Shown in pieces: positions 13,604 to 25,868 of a stretch of DNA of 60,000 nt (position 1 is its first letter; every line of letters starts with the position of its first letter). Source of the stretch: Owenia fusiformis. Its lineage: Eukaryota > Annelida > Polychaeta > Sabellida > Oweniidae. Made by a program: the position numbers and the translations under genes. The notes under the pieces are model-generated. The model ran no database searches. It saw nothing but the letters and a program-made list of their open reading frames with translations, and was not told where the DNA came from. Where the stretch lies: assembly GCA_903813345.2 (NCBI GenBank), contig CAIIXF020000008.1, positions 31,894,867 to 31,954,866 of the forward strand. Direction: 5' to 3'.

Positions 13604-14265
13604 TGGCCTAGTCACATAGCCCGGCCGATGTCCGGCATCGGTAGAGCTCGGTGGATTTTTTTGGTGCCACCGAGCTCTCCTCATCGGAAGCAGAGCTCTG
13701 TGACGTGAACGGACTCCGTCCGGATATCTTCAGGCGACCGACCGAACACCGGCCGGTGACCGTACGGAGTCTGTCTCAAAATGGTAGTTTTTTTCTGCCG
13801 ATGTGGCAGCAACTACCGGCCGGAGGTCGGCCGGACATCGGAAGGAATACGGCCGGTACCCGAGCAGGTAACAGGACACCGTGCGATCGCCGGCCGGGTT
13901 GTTAACGGACTTTGAACAGTGACCGGCCGATGCTCTGTCCCACATCTGCCGGAGCTCGGCCGCTGTCCGTTAAAAAACCTCGTCCTCTGGTTGTCTCAGA
14001 TGCATGGGACACCGGCCGATATTCGGCCGTGCACCGGCCGACGTGTTTTCCGATGTGGTTACGATGGGGCTGTGATGACATGATGAGGGAGCTCGGTGAG
14101 AGCCCGGTGAAATTTAACTCCGAAGTTAAAATTTCACCGAGCTACCACCGATGCGGTTTTAAGCAACAAACGCCACGGATGTCTGGCCGGTGTTCGGCCG
14201 AGTTCGGTGAAAATTGCATCGCTGGCTCATCGTAACCTCATCGGCCGGGCTATGTGACTAGGCCA
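13604..14265. mobile_element. PIF/Harbinger-like MITE inserted in satellite
   Basis: A 662-bp GC-rich insert with perfect 27-bp terminal inverted repeats (13604-13630 and 14239-14265; ends TGGCCTAGTCACATAGCC). The empty site is present in unit 7 as ggctaacgc, giving a 3-bp target: TAA on the right (14266-14268) and TTA on the left (13601-13603), one base changed. A TWA target fits PIF/Harbinger by family knowledge. The interior is rich in cggccg/ccgatg and in shorter palindromes. The three ORFs seen in it have no recognisable domain, so it is non-autonomous. Confidence 0.8.
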
Positions 14266-15474
14266 TAACGCTATTAGCACACTCTTGGCTACATGTATAC
14301 ACAATTTCGAGGAATATAATTAAAGTGTAGTGTCAGAATCGCAAAAATAAGGATAAACTATGAATTTGACCTAGATTTTGACCTAGGGATTTTGGTGTCC
14401 AAATTTTGAAATTAGGTAGCCTTCGAGGTTCCCTTCTTTCATAGGCTTTCATTATTTTAAGCTGTAATTAGTCTATATCTTGTATTTTACACTTCAAAAA
14501 AATATTTTTTCCCATTGACATAACGGGGCACCAAATTTAGCGATTTTTGAGCTTTCAAGATGTCATAACTTCCGAACCAGAAGTAGGATTGAAATTTGGT
14601 TTGCAGATTCGGATTCCTGAGAAAATTCTATACTTAATTCATAACTCAAACGTCAAATCTGGAGAATTTTTTATTTTGACCTACTTTTCGGACACCATAT
14701 CTCAAAAGTGGGGCAAAATACTTTCTGACGGCAAAAGGCTAACACTATTAGCACACTCTTGGCTACATGTATACAAAATTTCGAAGAATATAATTAATCT
14801 GTAGTGTCAGAATCGCAAAAATAAGAAAAAACTTTGAATTTGACCTAGATTTTGACCTAGGCATTTTGATGTCCAAATTTTAAAGCTAGATGGCTTTTGA
14901 GGTCCCTTTCTTTTATAGACTTTCAGTATATTTAGCTGAACTCAGTCTATATTTCGTATTTTTCACTTCAAAAAAATCTTTTTTCCCATTGACTTAACAT
15001 GGGCACCAAATTTAGCGATTTTTGAGCTTTCAAAACGCAATAACTTCCGAACCAGCAGTCTGATTTAAATTTGGTTTTCAGATTCGGAATCCTGAGAAAT
15101 TCTTCTATAAGACTAATATCCTGGACATTTAATTCGGAGAAATTTATTTTGGACCTCGTTTTTGGACACTAATATCTCGAAATCGGTTTGAGATATCAAA
15201 AAACTAAATCGACCATAGGTTTTCTACTTTTTTATAAGGAACACAATGAAAAAAAACCGGATCGAAAATATTGAAGGACGATCGAGAAAATCGAAAAAAG
15301 TGACAAAGTACTGGATTTGACCTAGTTCTTGACTTTTGACCTAGAGAAAAATTTGACCCAATTTCCGAGGAACTAGATACTGGACCTAAATTGACCAAAT
15401 GATTGACTTTACTGAAGACCTTATGGTTATTGAGAAAACTGGTTTAGAAAAATAATAAGAATAAGAATAAGAAG

Positions 15475-15522
15475 AAAACTGACGAAAACAATAGACTCCA
15501 GATTTCATCTGGAGTCTAATAA
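15475..15522. repeat. Single hairpin module
   Basis: One standard module. Here it is followed not by the junction but by the diverged segment 15525-16232. Confidence 0.85.
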
Positions 15523-15524
15523 TA

Positions 15525-16232
15525 GGATTTGGCCATACGCGTATAGAGGGAAATGGCTCTAGGGACGCTTTGAGGGCCTATAATGGTCGATTGAAGGACA
15601 GGGAATCTAGGGAGGTAGTTGGGGAGAATGTCTGGCTCGTGCTTCGCGGATCCGTCGAGGTCAAAAAATAGTCCTTCAAAAAATAGGCCTTCCAGACGTC
15701 TATATAGAGCTTTCGACGTAGATTCGAGCAGCGTACGCGTCGTTCTACATTCCGCAATCGTTAGTTTGAGGAAGGGAATCGTTGTTTACGAAATGCTCTA
15801 GTCATCGTTCGGGCCTATTTTCTTTGAAATGTCTGTTGTTCGCAGAGATACGTATACCAAGTGTATTCGTGCCGTCTAGATATACGGCAACGGTGGCCCG
15901 TACGCGAACTTCAAAGGCGTATATCTCGATAACTAATGGTCGGATTTCAATTTGGTTCACTGTTTTTTTAATGCTCGGAAAACTGTCTTTCCGACCAGCT
16001 AGTTTTCCTCCGATTCTGACTTCTTAAGGAGGCTCGAGAGGCCGAAATAGCGGAAATGCAGATTTCGACCTAGATTTCGACCTTTGACCCAGATAAGGAT
16101 TTGACCTAATTTCCGAGCAACTACGCCTAGCCCCCTAACAACGTGCATGAGTAGATTTATCCAAATATCTCTCGTTGATGAGAACGTGTGGTTAGAAAGA
16201 TTTTTGCTTTTGCACATACAAAAGCAAAAATC
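15525..16232. repeat. Diverged satellite-related segment
   Basis: Sequence unlike the other units, with more CpG and GC. The last part (16065-16130) keeps the order of the C monomer: tttgacctaatttccgag, preceded by gacctttgaccc. A gtatatctcgataactaatg stretch at 15920-15938 resembles the monomer's catatctcgaaatcgg. It ends in its own hairpin and then the normal junction. I read it as an old or foreign subfamily caught in the array; a fused mobile element is the alternative. Confidence 0.55.
16198..16231. other. Perfect 14-bp-arm hairpin before unit junction
   Basis: Arms gatttttgcttttg / caaaagcaaaaatc around cacata, followed by actag. It occupies the same place before the junction as the hairpin modules of other units but has an unrelated sequence. 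Confidence 0.8.
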
Positions 16233-18120
16233 ACTAGATTTTGGAAATTGAACGAGTTCAATTTCAGACTCCAGATCTAGACTTTTTTTAGCCGAGTCAT
16301 CCAGAATAAGCCAAGTCATCCAAAATAAGCTAAGTCATCCAGAAAAAAATGGATGGATGGATGGATGAAAAGGGAAGGAAGGATACGATAGAATAGGAAG
16401 GAACGATAGGATAGAATAGGAAAGAAGGATAGAATAGAATAGGAAGGATAGGAAGGAGAGGATACGAAGCAAGGGTAGATAGGAAGGATAGCATAGGATC
16501 AGAAAGGAAGGATGGATGCATTTTTCAATATTTTTTCTCTACTCTTGACTTTCTATCAGGATACCATCAGATCGATTTTTCTTGAAATTTCAAAACGCCA
16601 TAACTTCCGAACCGGAAGTCGGATCGAAATTTGATTCGCAGATTCGGATTCCTGACAAAATTCTACCCCTAATTCATAACTCATACGTTAAATTTGGAAA
16701 CTTTTTATTTTGACCTACTTTTTGGACTTTGGACACGCCATAACTTCCGAACTGGAAGTCGGATCGAAATTTGAATTGCAGATTCGGATTCCTGACAAAA
16801 TTCTACACCTAATTCATAACTCATACATTAAATTTGGAGATTTTTTTATTTTGACCTACTTTTCGGACACCATATCTCAAAAGTGGGTCAAAATACTTTC
16901 TGACGGCAAAGCGCTAACACTATTAGCACACTCTTGGCTACATGTATACACAATTTCGAGGAATGTAGTTAAAGTGTAGTGTCAGAATCGCAAAAATAAT
17001 GATAAACTATGAATTTGACCTAGATTTTGACCAAGGGATTTTGGTGTACAAATTTTGTAATTAGGTAGCCTTCGAGGTTCCCTTCTTATATAGGCTTTCA
17101 TTATTTTAAGCTGTTATTAGTCTATATCTTGTGTTTTACACTTCAAAAAAATCTTTTTTCCCATTGACATAACATGGGGCACCAAATTAGGGATTTTTGA
17201 GCTTTAAAAATGTCATAACTTCCGAACCATAAGTCGGATTGAAATTTGGTTTGCAGATTCGGATTCCTGAGAAAATTCTATACTTAATTCATAACTCAAA
17301 CGTCATATTTAGAGAATTTTTTATTTTGACCTACTTTTCGGACACCATATCTCAAAAGTGGGGCAAAATACTTTCTGACGGCAAAAGGCTAACACTATTA
17401 GCACACTCTTGGCTACATGTATACAAAATTCCGAAGAATATAATTAATCTGTAGTGTCAGAATCGCAAAAATAAGAAAAAACTTTGAATTTGACCTAGAT
17501 TCTGACCTAGGCATTTTGATGTCCAAATTTTAAAGCAAGATGGCTTTTGAGGTCCCATTCTTTTAAAACCTTTCATTATATTTAGCTGAACTCAGTCTAT
17601 ATTTCGTATTTTTCACTTCAAAAAAATCTTTTTTCCCATTGACTTAACATGGGCACCAAATTTAGCAATTTTTGAGCTTTCAAAACGCCATAACTTCCGA
17701 ACCGGAAGTCAGATCGAAATTTGGTTTTCAGATTCGGAATCCTGAGAAAATTTCCTATAAGATTAGTATCCTGGCCATTTGATTCGAAGACATTTTTTTT
17801 GGACCTCGTTTTCGGACACTGATATCTCGAAATCGGTTTGAGATATCAAAAAACTAAATCGACCCTAGGATTTCTACTTTTTTATAAGGAACACAATGAA
17901 AAAGACCCGGATCGAAAATATTGAAGGACGACCGAGAAAATCGAAAAAAGTGACAAAGTACTGGATTTGACCTAGTTCTTGACCTTTGACCTAGATAAAA
18001 ATTTGACCCAATTTCCGAGGAACTAGATACTGAACCTAAATTGACCAAATGATTGACTTTACTGAAGACCTTATGGTTATTGAGAAAACTGGTTTAGAAT
18101 AATAAGAATAAGAAGAAGAA
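16233..18120. repeat. Satellite unit 9, two-B type
   Basis: Microsatellite 16350-16513, A near 16597, B monomers near 16737 and 17211, C near 17687. A near copy of unit 3 at an offset of about 12,275 bp, ending in AATAAG/AAG without hairpin modules. Confidence 0.85.
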
Positions 18121-19536
18121 CTAGATTTTGGAAATTGAACGAAGTTCAATTTCAGACTCCAGATCTAGACATTTTTTAGCCGAGTCATCCAGAATAAGCC
18201 GAGTCATCCAGAATAAGCTGAGTCATCTAGAAAGAGATGGATAAATAAAATAGGAAGGTAGGATAGGATAGAATAGGAAAGAACGATAGGATAGAATAAG
18301 AAAGAAGGATAGGATAGAATAGAATAGGAAGAAAGGATATGATAGGAAGGATAGGAAGGAAAAGATATGAAGGAAGGATAGATAGGAAGGATAGGATAGG
18401 ATGAGATAGGAAGGATGGATGAATTTTTCAATATTTTCTTCTCTACTCTTGACTTTCTATCAGGAAACCATCAGATCGATTTTTCTCGAAATTTCAAAAC
18501 GCCATTACTTCCAAACCGGAAGTCAGATCGAAATTTGGTTTGCAGATTCGGATTCCTGACAAAATTCTACCCCCAATTCATAACTCATACGTTAAATTTG
18601 GAGATTTTTTATTTTGACCTACTTTTTGGACACGCCATTACTTCCGAACTGGAAGTCGGATCGAAATTTGGTTTGCAGATTCGGATTCCTGACAGAATGC
18701 TACTCTTAATTCATAACTCAGATATTAAATTTGGAGAACTTTTTATTTTGACCTACTTTTCGGACACCATATCTCAAAAGTGGGTCAAAATACTTTCTGA
18801 CGGCAAAAGGCTAACACTATTAGCATATTCTTGGCTACATGTATACACAATTTCGAAGAATATAATTAAAGTGTAGTGTCAGAATCGAAAAAATAAGGAA
18901 AACCTATGAATTTGACCTAGATTTTGACCTAGGCATTTCGGTGTTCAAATTTTGAAGCTAGATGGCTTTTGAGGTCCCCTTCTTTTCAAGGCTTTGATTA
19001 TGTGAAGCTGAACTTAGTCTATATTCCGTATTTTTCACTTCAAAAAAATATTTTTTCCCATTGACTTAACATGGGCACCAAATTTAGCGATTTTTGAGTT
19101 TTCAAAACGCCATAACTTCCGAATCGGAAGTCGGATCGAAATTTCGTTTTCAGATTCGGAATCCTGAGAAAATTTTCTATAAGACTAATATCCTAGACAT
19201 TTGATTCGGAGAACCTTTTTTTGGACCTCGTTTTCGGACACTGATATCTCGAAATCGGTTTGAGATATCAAAAAACTAAATCGACCCTAGGTTTTCTACT
19301 TTTTTATAAGGAACACAATGAAAAAAAACCGGATCGAAAATATTAAAGGACGACCGAGAAAATCGAAAAAAGTGACAAACTACTGGATTTGACCTAGTTC
19401 TTGACCTTTGACCTAGATAAAAATTTGACCCAATTTCCGAGGAACTAGATTCTGAACCTAAATTGACCAAATGACTGACTTTACTGAAAATTTTATGGTT
19501 ATTGAGAAAACTGGTTTAGAATAATAAGAATTAGAA
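18121..19536. repeat. Satellite unit 10, one-B type
   Basis: Microsatellite 18235-18420, A near 18500, B near 18634, C near 19108. DR1 at 19402-19414. Confidence 0.85.
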
Positions 19537-21398
19537 CTAGATTTTGGAAATTGAACGAGTTCAATTTCAGACTCCAGATCTAGACTTTTTTTAGCCGAGT
19601 CATCCAGAATAAGCCAAGTCATCCAAAATAAGCTAAGTCATCCAGAAAAAGATGGATGGATGGATGGATGAAAAGGGAAGGAAGGATACGATAGAATAGG
19701 AAGGAACGATAGGATAGAATAGGAAGAAGGGATAGAATAGGAAGGATAGGAAGGAGAGGATACCAAGCAAGGGTAGATAGGAAGGATAGGATAGGATCAG
19801 AAAGGAAGGATGGATGCATTTTTCAATATTTTCTTCTCTACTCTTGACTTTCTATCAGGATACCATCAGATGGATTTTTCTTGAAATTTCAAAACGCCAT
19901 AACTTCCGAACCGGAAGTCGGATCGAAATATGATTTGCAGATTCGGATTCCTGACAAAATTCTACCCCTAATTCATAACTCATACGTTAAATTTGGCGAA
20001 TTTTTATTTTGACCTACTTTTCGGACACGCCATAACTTCGGAATCGGAAGTCAGATTGAAATTTGGTTTGCAGATTCGGATTCCTGACAAGATTCTACTC
20101 CTAATTCATAACTCATACGTTAAATTTGGAGAACCTTTTATTTTGACCTACTTTTCGGACACCATATCTCAAAAGTGGGTCAAAATACTTTCTGACGGCA
20201 AAAGGCTAACGCTATAAGCACACTCTTGGCTACATGTATACACAATTTCGAGGAATATAATTAAAGTGTAGTGTCAGAATCGCAAAAATAAGGATAAACT
20301 ATGAATTTGACCTAGATTTTGACCTAGGGATTTTGGTGTCCAAATTTTGAAGTTAGGTAGCCTTCGAGGTTCCCTTCTTTCATAGGCTTTCATTATTTTA
20401 AGCTGTACTTAGTCTATATCTCGTATTTTACACTTCAAAAAAATCTTTTTTCCCATTGACATAACATGGGGCACCAAATTTAGCGATTTTTGAGCTTTCA
20501 AAACGTCATAACTTCCGAACCGGAAGTTGGATCAAAATTTGATTTGCAGATTCGGATTCCTGAGAAAATTCTATCCTTAATTCATAACTCATACGTTGAG
20601 TTTGGAGAATTTTTTATTTTGACCTACTTTTCGGACACCATATCTCAAAAGTGGGTCAAAATACTTTCTGACGGCAAAAGGCTAACACTATTAGCACACT
20701 CTTGGCTACATGTATACAAAATTTGGAAGAATATAATTAATCTGTAGTGTCAGAATCGCAAAAATAAGGAAAAACTTTGAATTTGACCTAGATTTTGACC
20801 TAGGCATTTTGGTGTCCAAATTTTAAACCTAGATGGCTTTTGAGGTCCCATTCTTTTGAAAGCTTTCATTATATTTAGCTGAACTCAGTCTATATTTCGT
20901 ATTTTTCACTTCAATAAAATCTTTTTTCCCATTGACTTAACATGGGCTCCAAATTTAGCGATTTTTGAGCTTTCAAAACGCCATAACTTCAGAACCGGAA
21001 GTCTGATCCAAATTTCGTTTTCAGATTCGGAATCCTGAGAAAATTTCCTATAAGACTAATATCCTGGACATTTAATTCGGAGAACTTTTTTTTGGACCTC
21101 GTTTTCGGACACTGATATCTCGAAATCGGTTTGAGATATCAAAAAACTAAATCGACCCTAGATTTTCTACTTTTTTATAAGGAACTCAATGAAAAAAACC
21201 CGGATCGAAAATATTGAAGGACGACCGAGAAAATCGCAAAAAGTGACAAAGTACTGGATTTGACCTAGTTCTCGACCTTTGACCTAGATAAAAATTTGAC
21301 CCAATTTCCGAGGAACTAGATTCTGAACCTAAATTGACCAAATGATTGTCTTAACTGAAGATTTTACAGTTATTGAGAAAACTTGCTTAGAATAATAA
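19537..21398. repeat. Satellite unit 11, two-B type
   Basis: Microsatellite 19653-19812, A near 19893, B monomers near 20029 and 20507, C near 20981. The DR1 has one substitution (ctcgacctttgacctag, about 21270-21286). Confidence 0.85.
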
Positions 21399-22793
21399 CT
21401 AGATTTTGGAAATTGAACGAAGTTCAATTTCAGACTCCAGATCTAGACTTTTTTTTAGCCGAGTCATCCAGAATAAGCCGAGTCATCCAGAATAAGCTGA
21501 GTCATCTAGAAAGAGATGGATAAATAAAATAGGAAGGTAGGATAGGATAGAATAGGAAAGAACAATAGGATATAATAAGAAAGAAGGATAGGATAGAATA
21601 GAAAGAAAGGATAGGATAGGATAGGAAGGAAAAGATATGAAGGAAGGATAGGGTAGGATGAGATAGGAAGGATGGATGAATTTTTCAATATTTTCTTCTC
21701 TACTCTTGACTTTCTATCAGGATACCATCAGATCGATTTTTCTCGAAATTTCAAAACGCTATCACTTCCGAACCGGAAGTCGGATCGAAATTTGGTTTTC
21801 AGATTCGGATTCCTGACAAAATTCTACCCCTAATTCATAACTCATACGTTAAATTTGGAGATTTTTTATTTTGACCTACTTTTCGGACACGCCATAACTT
21901 CCGAACCGGAAGTCGGATTGAAATTTGGTTTGCAGATTCAGATTCCTGACAGAATTCTACCCTTAATTCATAACTCATATATTCAATTTGGAGAACTTTT
22001 TATTTTGACCTACTTTTCGGACACCATATATCAAAAGTGGGTCAAAATACTTTCTGACGGCAAAAGGCTAACACTATAAGAATATTCTTGGCTACATGTA
22101 TACAGAATTTCGAAGAATATAATTAAAGTGTAGTGTCAAAATCGAGAAAATAAGGAAAACCTATGAATTTGACCTAGATTTTGACCTAGGCATTTCGGTG
22201 TCCAAATTGTGAAGCTAGATGGCTTTTGAGGTCCCCTTCTTTTAAAGGCTTTGATTATATGAAGCTGAACTCAGTCTATATTCCGTATTTTTCACTTCAA
22301 AAAAATATTTTTTCCCATTGACTTAACATGGGCACCAAATTTAGCGATTTTTGAGTTTTCAAAACGCCATAACTTCCGAACTGGAAGTCAGATCCAAATT
22401 TCGTTTTTAGATTCGGAATCCTGAGAAAATTTCCTATAAGACTAATATCCTGAACATTTGATTCGAAGAACTTTGTTTTGGACCTCGTTTTCGGACACTG
22501 ATATCTCGAAATCGGTTTGAGATATCAAAAAACTAAATCGACCCTAGGTTTCCTACTTTTTTATAAGGAACACAATGAAAAAAACCCGGATCGAAAATAT
22601 TGAAGGACGACCGAGAAAATCGAAAAAAGTGACAAAATACTGGATTTGACCTAGTTCTTGACCTTTGACCTAGATAAAAATTTGACCCAATTTCCGAGGA
22701 ACTAGATTCTGAACCTAAATTGACCAACCAATTGACTTTACTGAAGACCCTATGGTTATTGAGAAAACGTGCCTGGAATAATAATAATAATAA
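21399..22793. repeat. Satellite unit 12, one-B type
   Basis: Microsatellite 21528-21678, A near 21755, B near 21890, C near 22366. Its part from about 22027 matches the partial unit at the left edge of the window. Confidence 0.85.
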
Positions 22794-24220
22794 CTAGATT
22801 TTGGAAATTGAACGAAGTTCAATTTCAGACTCCAGATCTAGACTTTTTTTAGCCAAGTCATCCAGAATAAGCCGAGTCATCCAGAATAAGCTGAGTCATC
22901 TACAAAGAGATGGATAAATAAAATAGGAAGGTGGGATAGGATAGAATAGGAACGAACGATAGGATAGAATAAGAAAGAAGGATAGGATAGAATAGAATAG
23001 GAAGAAAGGATAGGATAGGAAGGATAGGAAGGAAAAGATACGAAGAAAGGATAGAAAAGATACGAAGAAAGGATAGAAAGGAAGGATAGGATAAGATCAG
23101 ATAGGAAGGATGGATGAATTTTTCAACATTTTCTTCTCTACTCTTGACTTTCTATCAGGATACCATCAGATCGATTTTCCGAAATTTCAAAACGCCATAA
23201 CTTCCGAAGCGGAAGTCGGATCGAAATTTGATTGAAAGATTCGGATTCCTGACAAAATTCTACCCCTAATTCATAACTCATACGTTAAATTTGGAGCTTT
23301 TTTATTTTGACCTACTTTTCGGACACGCCATAACTTCCGAACCGGATGTCGGATCGAAATTTGGTTTGCAGATTCGGATTCCTGACAGAATTCTACCCTT
23401 AATTCATAACTCATATATTAAATTTGGAGAACTTTTTATTTTGACCTACTTTTCGGACACCATATCTCAAAAGTGGGTCAAAATACTTTCTGACGGCAAG
23501 AGGCTAACACTATTAGCATATTCTTGGCTACATGTATACACAATTTCGAAGAATATAATTAAAGTGTAGTGTCAGAATCGAAAAAATAAGAAAAACCTAT
23601 GAATTTGACCTAGATTTTGACCTAGGCATTTCGGTGTCAAAATTGTGAAGCTAGATGGCTTTTGAGGTCCCCTTCTTTTAAAGGCTTTGATTATATGAAG
23701 CTGAACTCAGTCTATATTCCGTATTTTTCACTTCAAAAAAATATTTTTTCCCATTGACTTAACATGGGCACCAAATTTAGCGAATTTTGGGTTTTCAAAA
23801 CGCCATAACTTCCGAACCGGAAGTCAGATCCAAATTTTGTTTTCAGATTCGGAATCCTGAGATAATTCCCTATAAGAATAATATCCTGGACATTTGATTC
23901 GGAGAACTTTTTTTTGGACCTCGTTTTCGGACACTGATATCTCGAAATCGGTTTGAGATATCAAAAAACTAAATCGACCCTAGGTTTCCTACTTTTTTAT
24001 AAGGAACACAATGAAAAAAAACCGGATCGAAAATATTGAAGGACGACCGAGAAAATCGAAAAAAGTGACAAAGTACTGGATTTGACCTAGTTCTTGACCT
24101 TTGACCTAGATAAAAATTTGACCCAATTTCCGAGGAACTAGATTCTGGACCTAAATTGACCAAATAACTGACTTTACTGAAAACCTTACGGTTATTGAGA
24201 AAACGTGCTTAGAATAATAA
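22794..24220. repeat. Satellite unit 13, one-B type
   Basis: 1427 bp, relative of unit 1. The microsatellite (22915-23112) has a duplicated gatacgaagaaaggat block. A near 23196, B near 23330, C near 23806. Confidence 0.85.
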
Positions 24221-25868
24221 CTAGATTTTGGAAATTGAACGAGTTCAATTTCAGACTCCAGATCTAGACTTTTTTTTAGCCGAGTCATCCAGAATAAGCC
24301 AAGTCATCCAAAATAAGCTAAGTTATCCAGAAAAAGATGGATGGATGGATGGATGAAAAGGGAAGGAAGGATACGAAATTTGATTTGCAGATTCGGATTC
24401 CTGACAAAATTCTACCCCTAATTCATAACTCATACGTTAAATTTGGAAACTATTTATTTTGACCTACTTTTTGGACTTTGGACACGCCATAACTTCCAAA
24501 CTGGAAGTCGGATCGAAATTTGAATTGCAGATTCGGATTCCTGACAAAATTCTACATCTAATTCATAACTCATACATTAAATTTGGAGATTTTTTTTATT
24601 TTGACCTACTTTTCGGACACCATATCTCAAAAGTGGGTCAAAATACTTTCTGACGGCAAAAGGCTAACACTATAAGCACACTCTTGGCTACATGTATACA
24701 CAATTTTGAGGAATGTAATTAAAGTGTAGTGTCAGAATCGCAAAAATAAGGATAAACTATGAATTTGACCTAGATTTTGACCAAGGGATTTTGGTGTACA
24801 AATTTTGAAATTAGGTAGCCTTCGAGGTTCCCTTCTTATATAGGCTTTCATTATTTTAAGCTGTTATTAGTCTATATCTTGTATTTTACACTTCAAAAAA
24901 ATCTTTTTTCCCATTGACATAACATGGGGCACCAAATTTAGGGATTTTTGAGCTTTAAAAATGTCATCACTTCCGAACCAGAAGTCGGATTGAAATTTGG
25001 TTTGCAGATTCGGATTCCTGAGAAAATTCTATACTTAATTCATAACTCAAACGTCAAATTTAGAGAATTTTTTATTTTGACCTACTTTTCGGACACCATA
25101 TCTCAAAAGTGGGGCAAAATACTTTCTGACGGCAAAAGGCTAACACTATTAGCACACTCTTGGCTACATGTATACAAAATTTCGAAGAATATAATTAATC
25201 TGTAGTGTCAGAATCGCAAAAATAAGAAAAAACTTTGAATTTGACCTAGATTCTGACATAGGCATTTTGATGTCCAAATTTTAAAGCAAGATGGTTTTTG
25301 AGGTCCCATTCTTTTAAAACCTTTCATTATATTTAGCTGAACTCAGTCTATATTTCGTATTTTTCACTTCAAAAAAATATTTTTTCCCATTGACTTAACA
25401 TGGGCACCAAATTTAGCGATTTTTGAGCTTTCAAAACGCCATAACTTCCAAACCGGAAGTCTGATTCGAATTTTGTTTTCAGATTCGGAATCCTGAGAAA
25501 ATTTCCTATAAGACTAATATCCTGGACATTTGATTCGAAGAACTTTCGTTTGGACCTTGTTTTCGGACACTGATATCTCGAAATCGGTTTGAGATATCAA
25601 AAAACTAAATCGACCCTAGGTTTTCTACTTTTTTATAAGGAACACAATGAAAAAAACCCGGATCGAAAATATTAAAGGACGACCGAGAAAATCGAAAAAA
25701 GTGACAAAGTACTGGATTTGACCTAGTTCTTGACCTTTGACCTAGATAAAAATTTGACCCAATTTCCGAGGAACTAGATTCTGGACCTAAATTGACCAAA
25801 TGACTGACTTTACTGAAAATTTTATGGTTATTGAGAAAACTGGTTTAGAATAATAATAAGAATAAGAA
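24221..25868. repeat. Satellite unit 14, two-B type, copy of unit 2
   Basis: From about 24285 to 25855 I see no difference from 2250-3820 (offset 22,035), including the shared microsatellite deletion. It ends with (AATAAG) and no hairpin modules where unit 2 has two. Confidence 0.85.

Larger units (their letters stand above)
12901..16232. repeat. Satellite unit 8, two-B type, interrupted twice
   Basis: Microsatellite 13016-13212, A near 13290, first B near 13430 split by a MITE at 13604-14265, second B near 14559, C near 15037. One hairpin module (about 15475-15522) is followed by about 0.7 kb of strongly diverged sequence before the next junction. Its DR1 is mutated (ttgacttttgacctag, about 15329-15344). 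Confidence 0.8.

Noticed and set aside
13651-14235. ORFs of 71-107 aa inside the GC-rich MITE
   Set aside because: They overlap on both strands, have no transposase motif and arise from GC-rich sequence with few stops.
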